A stretch of DNA of 64,000 nt from Nocardia africana NBRC 100379. GTDB taxonomy: Bacteria > Actinomycetota > Actinomycetes > Mycobacteriales > Mycobacteriaceae. The notes under the pieces are model-generated. The model was not told the DNA's origin. It saw nothing but the letters and a program-made list of their open reading frames with translations, and ran no database searches. The stretch lies in NCBI RefSeq assembly GCF_001612635.1, contig NZ_BDAV01000003.1, forward strand, positions 1 to 64,000, in the 5' to 3' direction. Positions within the stretch are counted from its first letter, which is position 1; every line of letters starts with the position of its first letter. Made by a program: the position numbers and the translations under genes. Positions 57,715 to 64,000 of the stretch are shown one piece after another.

Positions 57715-59931
57715 TCAGCCCTTCGATTCGCGCGGCAGCCCGAGAATCCGCTCACCGGCGACGGTCAGCAGGATCTGTTCGGTGCCGCCGGCGATCGACA
57801 GACAGCGAGTGAGCAGGAATTCCTTCACCACATCGGTATCCAGCGCACCGGCCGTGCCGGCCAGCTCGGCCGCGAATTCGGCCACCGCCTGCCGGTGCCG
57901 GACGCCGACCAGTTTGCGGACGCTGCTCTCCGCCGCGGGATCCCCGCCGGACAGCAATTTCGCGGCCGCACGCGCCTCCAGCAATGTGCCGGCGACCGAT
58001 TCGGCGATCAGTGCGCCGAGGCGATCGGCGACCACCTCCGCACCCGGGCCGGCGGTGGGAGCGGCCTTGATCAGCGCTTCGAGCTCGTCGCCGATGCCCT
58101 TGCCGCCCATGGCCACTCGTTCCGCCGAGAGCGTGGAACGGGCGATCCGCCAGCCGTTGCCGAGCTCTCCCACCAGGCAGTCGTCGGGGACGAACACGTC
58201 GTCGAGGAAGACCTCGTTGAAGCGCGCCTCCCCGGTGATCTCGACCAGTGGCCGGATCTCGATTCCAGCACTCTTCATGTCGACCAGGAAGTAGCTGATG
58301 CCCTTGTGCTTCGGCGCGGCGGAATCGGTGCGTGCCAAGCAGATTCCCCAGGTGGCACGGTCGGCCAGCGAGGTCCAGACCTTCTGGCCGCGCAGCTTCC
58401 AGCCACCCTCGACCCGTTCGGCGACGGTGCGCAGCGCCGCCAGATCCGAGCCCGCGCCCGGCTCCGAGAACAGCTGGCACCAGATGACCTCACCGGTCAG
58501 CGTCGGCAGCGCGTAGCGCTCGATCTGCTCGGGCGTACCCCACTGCAGCAGGGTCGGAATCGCCCAATTGGCGATCGCCAGATCCGGCAGGACGATTCCG
58601 GCCTTGCGGATCTGGTCCTCGATGAGACTCCGCTGGATCGGGTCGGCATCGCGGCCGTAGGGAGCCGGCCAGTGGCAGGCCAGGAGTCCGGCCTCGGCCA
58701 GTGCGGTCCGCTGCTCACCGGCGGGCAGCGCGGCGATACGGGCCAGGTCGGCGGCCAGCACGGTCCCCTCGGCCGGGTCCAGACCCGCTGCCTCCCACGC
58801 CGATCCGCCGTCGGCGTCGCCGAGGTCGACCGACACGGTGCGCCGCACGCCGGCATGTGTCAGTTTCGCCACCTCGGCCCGCCAGTGCGCCGACCCGCCC
58901 AGCAGCGCCCGCAGCGCGGTCGCGCGCCGCAGATACAGGTGCGCGTCGTGCTCCCAGGTGAAGCCGATACCGCCCAGCACCTGAATACAGTCCTTGGCGT
59001 TCTCCACCGCGGCGTCCAACGCGATCGTCATCGCGACAGCGGCGGCCAATCGCAATTCCCGGCCACCGTCAGCGGAGTCGGCAGGAGCCGCGGCGGTCGC
59101 CGGATCTGCCGCTGCCGCGGCGGTCGCCAGATCTGCCGCTGCCGCGGCGTCCGCCGCCACGGCGCGAGTCTGTTCGGTGCGGCACAGCATCCAGGCGCAG
59201 ATGTGCTTGATCGCCTGGAATTCGCCGATCTTGCGTCCGAACTGCTCCCGGACCTTGGCGTAGTCGACCGCCGTCTCCAGGCACCAGCCCGCGATTCCCG
59301 CGGCCTCGGCCGCGATCAGCGCGGCCACGAGATCGCCCACCGCGTAGGGCGGTTCGAAGATGTGGTCGGCGGACACCGCGACGCCCGCACATGACACGCG
59401 GGCCAGCGGGGTGCTCGGGTCCAGAGGTGCGAGCGGCTCGACCGTCACACCCGATGTGCCCGCCGGCAGCAGGCACCACAGCTCGCGGTCGCCGGAGCGT
59501 ACCGGCAGCAACAGGGCGGTCCGCTCGTCGGCGCCGAGCACGGTCTCCCAGGTGCCGGTCACCTCCAGGGCGTCGGTTGCGTTGTGCGACAGCACAACAG
59601 GCTCGCCCAAGGCGATACCGCAGGGCGTATCCTCGTCGAGGGTGTCGCCGGCAACGAGGCCGGCCAGCGCGGTAGCCGTCACCGGTCCGCCCACGAGATC
59701 ATGCGCCGCCTGCTCGATCAGCACGGCCAGATCGCTCACGCAGCCGCCCGCGCCGCCGGCCTCCTCGGGAACCGCGACGCGGAAGACGCCGAGGCCCACC
59801 AGGCCCGGCCAGTATTCACGCCAGTACCCGGGCGCGCCACTGCGCATTGTTGCAATCGGGTGCACCGCTGCGGCCCATCCGCGCATCGACTCCTGGACGG
59901 CTTTATGCTCGTCAGTGGTGGCGATGGTCAC
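57715..59931 (-). CDS. fadE34: FadE34 (ChsE3), fused-subunit acyl-CoA dehydrogenase
   Basis: 738 residues that join two dehydrogenase units. The first (about 1-340) resembles the small subunit (REQFGRKIGEFQAIKHICAW, QVLGGIGFTWEHDAHLYL). The second (about 380-738) has LFSEPGAGSDLAALRT, RGQKVWTSLADRATW and GGTEQILLTVAGERILGLPRE. FadE34 (Rv3573c) dehydrogenates 3-oxo-chol-4-en-24-oyl-CoA, a C5 side-chain substrate. The stretch between the units holds Ala-rich repeats (ADLATAAAAADPATAAAPAD, near 59080-59160). It is first in the chs operon. Confidence 0.9.
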   Translation of the reverse strand: MTIATTDEHKAVQESMRGWAAAVHPIATMRSGAPGYWREYWPGLVGLGVFRVAVPEEAGGAGGCVSDLAVLIEQAAHDLVGGPVTATALAGLVAGDTLDEDTPCGIALGEPVVLSHNATDALEVTGTWETVLGADERTALLLPVRSGDRELWCLLPAGTSGVTVEPLAPLDPSTPLARVSCAGVAVSADHIFEPPYAVGDLVAALIAAEAAGIAGWCLETAVDYAKVREQFGRKIGEFQAIKHICAWMLCRTEQTRAVAADAAAAADLATAAAAADPATAAAPADSADGGRELRLAAAVAMTIALDAAVENAKDCIQVLGGIGFTWEHDAHLYLRRATALRALLGGSAHWRAEVAKLTHAGVRRTVSVDLGDADGGSAWEAAGLDPAEGTVLAADLARIAALPAGEQRTALAEAGLLACHWPAPYGRDADPIQRSLIEDQIRKAGIVLPDLAIANWAIPTLLQWGTPEQIERYALPTLTGEVIWCQLFSEPGAGSDLAALRTVAERVEGGWKLRGQKVWTSLADRATWGICLARTDSAAPKHKGISYFLVDMKSAGIEIRPLVEITGEARFNEVFLDDVFVPDDCLVGELGNGWRIARSTLSAERVAMGGKGIGDELEALIKAAPTAGPGAEVVADRLGALIAESVAGTLLEARAAAKLLSGGDPAAESSVRKLVGVRHRQAVAEFAAELAGTAGALDTDVVKEFLLTRCLSIAGGTEQILLTVAGERILGLPRESKG

Positions 59932-59966
59932 ACTCCATACCGCCTTTCCGGCGTGACTCCCACACC

Positions 59967-59980
59967 TAGAACATGTTCTA
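59967..59980. promoter_or_regulatory. KstR operator between fadE34 and kstR
   Basis: TAGAACATGTTCTA is a perfect 14-bp palindrome that fits the KstR motif. It controls fadE34 and, by position 101 bp upstream, kstR itself. Confidence 0.9.
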
Positions 59981-60081
59981 ATGTGACGGTCGGGCGTAAG
60001 TCAAGGGGCGTCCGTCGCCGCCGCTGAACTACGCTCGTCGGCCACCGGAACCGACGTGCGTGCAGGAAAGGACTTTCACGA

Positions 60082-60738
60082 ATGGCCAGTCCCTCCCGAG
60101 AGCAGGCAGCCGACTCGGGTGCGCAGAACGGAGCCCGCAATCGCGCGACGGTCAGCACCCTCAGCGAGGACGAGCTGAGTTCGGCGGCCCAGCGCGAGCG
60201 GCGCAAACGGATTCTCGACGCCACCCTCGCGCTCGCCTCCAAGGGCGGTTACGACGCGGTGCAGATGCGCGCGGTCGCCGAACGCGCCGATGTCGCGGTC
60301 GGCACGCTGTATCGGTATTTCCCCTCGAAGGTGCATCTGCTGGTCTCGGCGCTGGCCCGGGAGTTCGAGCAGTTCGACAGCAAACGCAAGCCGCTGGCCG
60401 GGCAGACCCCGCAGGAACGCATGCACGTGATGCTGACCCAGGTCACCCGCGCCATGCAGCGCGATCCGCTGCTCACCGAGGCGATGACGCGAGCGTTCAT
60501 GTTCGCCGACGCCTCCGCGGCCGCCGAGGTCGACCGGGTCGGCAAGGTGATGGACCGCTTCTTCGCGCGGGCGGTGAACGAGGGCGAGCCCACCGAGCGG
60601 GATCTGGCCATCGCCCGCGTGATCAGCGACGTGTGGTTGTCGAATCTGGTGGCGTGGCTCACCCGGCGCGCCTCGGCGACCGATGTGGCCGAGCGCCTCG
60701 ACCTGACCGTCGATCTGTTGCTGGGCGAAAAGTCCTGA
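60082..60738 (+). CDS. kstR: KstR, TetR-type repressor of cholesterol catabolism
   Basis: 218 residues. From residue 32, AQRERRKRILDATLALASKG, AVQMRAVAERADVAVGTLYRYFPSK and MQRDPLLTEAMTRAFMFADAS are almost identical to KstR (Rv3574). The N-terminus is about 20 residues longer. KstR binds 3-oxo-4-cholestenoyl-CoA and releases operators with AACnnGTT cores, found here at 36740, 36845, 43706 and 59967. Divergent from fadE34, as in M. tuberculosis. Confidence 0.95.
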   Translation: MASPSREQAADSGAQNGARNRATVSTLSEDELSSAAQRERRKRILDATLALASKGGYDAVQMRAVAERADVAVGTLYRYFPSKVHLLVSALAREFEQFDSKRKPLAGQTPQERMHVMLTQVTRAMQRDPLLTEAMTRAFMFADASAAAEVDRVGKVMDRFFARAVNEGEPTERDLAIARVISDVWLSNLVAWLTRRASATDVAERLDLTVDLLLGEKS

Positions 60739-60904
60739 GCGCGCGGCGGGGAGCGGATTGCCGGACAATGTAGGTCCGGCGTTCGAAACCTGCCTGGCGA
60801 GCTCGTGTAAACAGCACGTATCACTGCGCCAACACGCGGGCAAACCTGACCCAGTAAAGTTTCTCGCGCCCTGAAAAATCTCCTCCGATCACTAGGTTGG
60901 ATGC

Positions 60905-63481
60905 GTGAGCGCACAGGATCTGCCACACGAACTTCGCCGTGCCTTGTCGGCCGTAGCCCGCGTGCCGCGGCTATTGGTCGCTTCGGACTACGACGGGACA
61001 ATCGCGCCCATAGTCTCCGATCCGGCAAAGGCCTACCCCCATCGGGAATCGGTCAGCGCATTGCGTGCGCTCGCCGGCCTGACGACCACGACCGCGGCCG
61101 TCATCTCCGGCCGCGCGCTGCGAGATCTCGCGGCGCTTTCCCGGCTTCCCGTCGAGGTGCAGTTGATCGGAAGCCACGGCTCGGAGTTCGATGTCGGCTT
61201 CGTGCACGCCATCGACAACGACGCCAAGCAGTTGCTGACCGAGGTGCGCCACGCCCTGGCGGCCATCGCCGACGACAATCCCGGCGTCACCGTCGAGGCC
61301 AAGCCGGCCAGTATCGCGCTGCATGTGCGCAACGCCACTCCCGAGGTGGGCCGCCGCGCGCTGCAGCAGGCCCGGCAGGGCCCGGCGAGCTGGGTCGGCA
61401 TCCAGGTCACCGAGGGCAAGGCGGTCATCGAACTGGCCGTCATCCAGACCGACAAGGGCGCGGCTCTCGACATCATCCGCCATCAGGAGGGCGCCTCGGC
61501 CGCGGTCTTCTTCGGTGACGACGTCACCGACGAGAAGGCCTTCGCGCGGCTGTCGGGTCCGGATATCGGCATCAAGGTGGGCGACGGCGACAGCCTCGCC
61601 GAGTACCGGGTGCCCAGTACCGAGGAGGTCGCCAAGGCTCTGGCGTTCCTGCTCGAGGAGCGCCGCACCTGGCTGGCGGGTGCGTCGGCGCCGCGCATCG
61701 AGCGGCTGACCATGCTGGCCTCGCCGCGCTCCAAGGCGCTGCTCACCCCGGACGGGACCGTCAGCTGGTTCTGCCATCCCGAACCGGATTCGGCGGCGGT
61801 CTTCGCCCATCTGCTGGGCGGCCCGGCGGCCGGGCATTTCACCATCGCCCCCGAGCGCCAGAGCCTGCCGCTGTCCCAGCGCTACGTCGACGGCACCATG
61901 ACCGTCGAAACCCGTTGGTCCAGTTTGAAAATCGTCGACTATCTGCCGCACGACGTCGCGCTGGAGCGCACCGATCTGACCCGCGTCATCACCGGTGACG
62001 CGCGTGCGGTGGTCACCTTCGCGCCCCGCCCGGAGTTCGGGCAGGTACCGGTAACGCTGGTCCGCGAGCCGGCCGGCCTGCGCGTGCACGGCACCAACGA
62101 TCCGATCGTGCTGCGCTCTCCCGGCGTGCAGTGGGAGATCTCCGAAGAGGGCATCCACCACGTCGCCCGCGCGGTGGTCGACCCCTCGCAGGGGCCGATC
62201 GTACTCGAAATGCGCTGCGGCACATCCGATCTCGCACCGGCGATGGTCAGCGAGGCGGACCGGCGCAACGAGGCCGAGCGGTACTGGCGCGACTGGGCCG
62301 CGGATCTGAAACTGCCGCCGCTGAAGCCCGATCTGATGAAGCGTTCGGCGCTGACCCTGCGCGGGCTGGTGCACGCTCCGTCGGGGTCGATTCTGGCCGC
62401 GGCCACCACCTCGCTGCCCGAGGACATCGGCGGCGTCCGCAACTGGGACTACCGCTACTGCTGGCTGCGCGACGCCTCGCTCACCGCGCACGCGCTGGTC
62501 ACCCTGGGCTCGCTGTCGGAGGCCGAGGATTTCCTGGCCTGGACCCACCGCGTGCTCGAGACGCTGGCCGGACCGGAACGCCTGCACCCGCTGTACACGC
62601 TCTACGGCGAGACACTGCCCCCGGAGGCGGTGCTCGATCAGCTGCCCGGATACGCGGGCTCGCGGCCGGTCCGCGTGGGCAACGCGGCGAATATGCAGGT
62701 CCAGCTGGATGTTTTCGGTCCGATCGTGGATCTGATCGCGGCCCTGGCCGAGGCCCGGGAGGGCAAGGGCATTCTCGACCCGGCCAAGGCGCTGCCGGAC
62801 CGCGACTGGGAACTGGTCCAGGCCATGGTCTCGGCGGTGCAGCGGCGCTGGCGCGAACCGGACCACGGCATCTGGGAGATCCGCGGCAACCCCCGTCACC
62901 ACGTGTATTCGAAGGTGATGGGCTGGCTGACCGTCGACCGGGCGCTGAAGCTGGCCGAGCGCTTCGACCGCGGCATCGACCCGGTGTGGGTCGAACTGCG
63001 CGAGACCATCGCCGACGAGGTCAAGGCCAAGGGCTGGAACGAGCAGGTGCAGTCCTACACGGCCGCCTACGACGGCACCGATCTGGACGCCGCGACCCTG
63101 CACATCGGCCTCAGCGGACTGATCGATCCCTCGGATCCGCGCTTCGCGGCCACGGTCGTCGCGACCGAGGCCGAATTGCGCAGCGGTTCGACGGTCTACC
63201 GCTATCACCACGACGACGGCCTGCCCGGCGGCGAGGGCGGCTTCCACCTGTGTGCCGCCTGGCTGGTGGAGGCCTACCTGCTGATCGGCAAGCGCGAGGA
63301 CGCCGAGGCGCTGTTCGCCCAGCTGGTGGATGTCGCCGGCCCGACCGGACTGCTCAGCGAGGAGTACGACCCGGTCGCCGAACGCTCCCTGGGCAACCAT
63401 CCGCAGGCCTACAGCCATCTCGGTTTGTTGCGCTGCGCTCAGCTGCTGAGCCAGCCGGTCGCGGCCGCCATGGTGCAGTAG
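60905..63481 (+). CDS. Trehalose-6-phosphatase (OtsB)-GH15 glucosidase fusion
   Basis: 858 residues. Residues 1-240 are a HAD phosphatase with SDYDGTIAPI (Asp28, Asp30), VISGR, GSHGSE and FFGDDVTDE, typical of OtsB. Residues 260-858 are a glycoside hydrolase family 15 protein with NWDYRYCWLRDASLTAHAL, GNAANMQVQLDVFG and GLLSEEYDPVAERSLGNHPQAYSH. Actinobacterial GH15 proteins of this type include trehalases. One chain could thus both make trehalose from its phosphate and hydrolyse it, or use another alpha-glucoside. GTG start at 60905. Confidence 0.88.
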   Translation: MSAQDLPHELRRALSAVARVPRLLVASDYDGTIAPIVSDPAKAYPHRESVSALRALAGLTTTTAAVISGRALRDLAALSRLPVEVQLIGSHGSEFDVGFVHAIDNDAKQLLTEVRHALAAIADDNPGVTVEAKPASIALHVRNATPEVGRRALQQARQGPASWVGIQVTEGKAVIELAVIQTDKGAALDIIRHQEGASAAVFFGDDVTDEKAFARLSGPDIGIKVGDGDSLAEYRVPSTEEVAKALAFLLEERRTWLAGASAPRIERLTMLASPRSKALLTPDGTVSWFCHPEPDSAAVFAHLLGGPAAGHFTIAPERQSLPLSQRYVDGTMTVETRWSSLKIVDYLPHDVALERTDLTRVITGDARAVVTFAPRPEFGQVPVTLVREPAGLRVHGTNDPIVLRSPGVQWEISEEGIHHVARAVVDPSQGPIVLEMRCGTSDLAPAMVSEADRRNEAERYWRDWAADLKLPPLKPDLMKRSALTLRGLVHAPSGSILAAATTSLPEDIGGVRNWDYRYCWLRDASLTAHALVTLGSLSEAEDFLAWTHRVLETLAGPERLHPLYTLYGETLPPEAVLDQLPGYAGSRPVRVGNAANMQVQLDVFGPIVDLIAALAEAREGKGILDPAKALPDRDWELVQAMVSAVQRRWREPDHGIWEIRGNPRHHVYSKVMGWLTVDRALKLAERFDRGIDPVWVELRETIADEVKAKGWNEQVQSYTAAYDGTDLDAATLHIGLSGLIDPSDPRFAATVVATEAELRSGSTVYRYHHDDGLPGGEGGFHLCAAWLVEAYLLIGKREDAEALFAQLVDVAGPTGLLSEEYDPVAERSLGNHPQAYSHLGLLRCAQLLSQPVAAAMVQ

Positions 63482-63505
63482 CCGCAGCTCGCCGGATTCC
63501 CGTCC

Positions 63506-63546
63506 CAGGGCCCGCGGTCGCTCGGATCGAGCGGTCGCGGGCCCTG
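63506..63546 (+). terminator. Terminator after the OtsB-GH15 gene
   Basis: CAGGGCCCGCG (63506-63516) pairs perfectly with CGCGGGCCCTG (63536-63546), with an inner CGCTC/GAGCG stem, followed by TTCGTGG. Confidence 0.72.
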
Positions 63547-63615
63547 TTCGTGGTGCGGTTCACATCCCGGCCGGTCCGATCGATGGGGCCCGGGCCCGCC
63601 ACATACGCTACATTT

Positions 63616-63636
63616 AAATGGAAATCGTTTCCGTTA
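63616..63636. promoter_or_regulatory. Zur-like operator
   Basis: The core GGAAATCGTTTCC (63620-63632) is an inverted repeat GGAAA-3-TTTCC in an AT-rich flank. It resembles actinobacterial Zur boxes of the TGAAAATCATTTTCA type. It lies about 26 bp before the GTG of a zinc-binding lipoprotein. Confidence 0.65.
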
Positions 63637-63661
63637 AGAGCTCGTGTGCAGGAGTACCCGC

Positions 63662-64000
63662 GTGATCAGAAGTTTCGCCACTCGTATTGCTGTCGTCACG
63701 CTGGGGATCACCACCGCGGTCACGCTGGCCGCCTGCTCGGGATCGTCCTCGGAGTCGGGGAAGCCGACAATCGTCGCCTCCACCGACGTCTGGGGCAGCG
63801 TCGCGGCGGCGGTCGGGGGTCCGGACGTCGAGGTGAAGTCGATCATCGACAACCCGGCCATGGACCCGCACTCCTACGAGACCAGCCCCGCCGACGCCGC
63901 CGCGATCCGCGATGCCGCGCTGGTCGTCTACAACGGCGGCCACTACGACGAGTTCGCCGAGAAGGCGGCCGCGGGGCGCGGCAAGCCCAGCATCTCCGCC
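63662..64000 (+). CDS. Zinc ABC transporter substrate-binding lipoprotein (ZnuA/AztC type), partial
   Basis: The first 113 codons before the window ends. It has a signal peptide with lipobox LAAC near residue 25, then KPTIVASTDVWGSVAAAVGG, and NPAMDPHSYETSPADAA with the metal-binding His of the cluster-A-I family. Uptake of zinc or manganese is the usual role. The Zur-like box just upstream favours zinc. The rest of the operon would be permease and ATPase genes outside the window. Confidence 0.82.
   Translation, partial: MIRSFATRIAVVTLGITTAVTLAACSGSSSESGKPTIVASTDVWGSVAAAVGGPDVEVKSIIDNPAMDPHSYETSPADAAAIRDAALVVYNGGHYDEFAEKAAAGRGKPSISA

Noticed and set aside
60971..63418. An 815-codon open frame on the - strand opposite the OtsB-GH15 gene
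   Set aside because: High GC content opens antisense frames. The + strand protein has complete HAD and GH15 motifs and this frame has none.

Overview
The window is high-GC actinobacterial DNA, most likely from Nocardia or a close relative in the Mycobacteriales. The genus call is an inference. The evidence is the near-complete set of cholesterol/steroid catabolism genes of the Mycobacterium tuberculosis Rv3534c-Rv3574 region, many GTG starts, dense 4-bp ATGA/GTGA overlaps, and operator sites matching the published KstR and KstR2 motifs. No rRNA, tRNA, CRISPR array or insertion sequence was seen.

Layout. 1-2070: an ImmA-like peptidase and a low-complexity secreted repeat protein. 2071-7396: a KstR2-type block for the last two steroid rings (two SDRs, echA20, ipdA, ipdB, ipdC). 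7468-17319: a catabolic cluster of unknown substrate (VOC protein, carboxymuconolactone decarboxylase-like protein, TetR, CaiB CoA-transferase, HMG-CoA lyase, NTF2-like protein, ACAD10/11-type dehydrogenase, APH-type kinase, acyl-CoA ligase, cyclase-family hydrolase). Its two divergent promoter regions share a near-identical 26-bp element. 17536-28366: the rest of the KstR2 regulon (fadA6, kstR2, a hypothetical gene, ipdF, fadE30, fadD3, an extra crotonase, fadE31, fadE32, fadE33). 28501-32938: a MarR-MFS pair, a 5'-truncated XRE/DUF5753 gene, a DUF427 protein and an AraC regulator. 33094-38420: the KstR-type hsaA-hsaD-hsaC-hsaB operon divergent from kshA. 38559-40546: a cupin, a TetR regulator and a small secreted protein. 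40795-46413: hsaE-hsaG-hsaF divergent from kstD and a MaoC-like hydratase. 46511-52850: a MoxR/DUF58 cluster, a ZapE-type ATPase and a TetR regulator with twin operators. 52872-60738: fadE34-chsE1-chsE2-chsH2-chsH1-ltp2 divergent from kstR. 60905-64000: an OtsB-GH15 fusion and the start of a zinc-uptake lipoprotein behind a Zur-like box.

How the genes work together. FadE34 and the ChsE1E2/ChsH1H2/Ltp2 set shorten the sterol side chain. KstD and KshA open ring B. HsaAB, HsaC and HsaD open ring A. HsaE, HsaG and HsaF turn the released C5 dienoate into central metabolites. FadD3, FadE30-33, IpdF, IpdC, EchA20, IpdAB and FadA6 degrade the remaining C/D-ring propionate. KstR represses the first sets and KstR2 the last. 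Missing from this window are cyp125, fadA5, kshB and mce4, which presumably lie elsewhere.

The least explained part is the 7.4-17.3 kb cluster. It sits between ipdC and fadA6, where M. tuberculosis has fdxB and Rv3555c. Its kinase, dehydrogenase and ligase resemble the LvaA/LvaC/LvaE and ACAD10/11 systems for 4-hydroxy acids.
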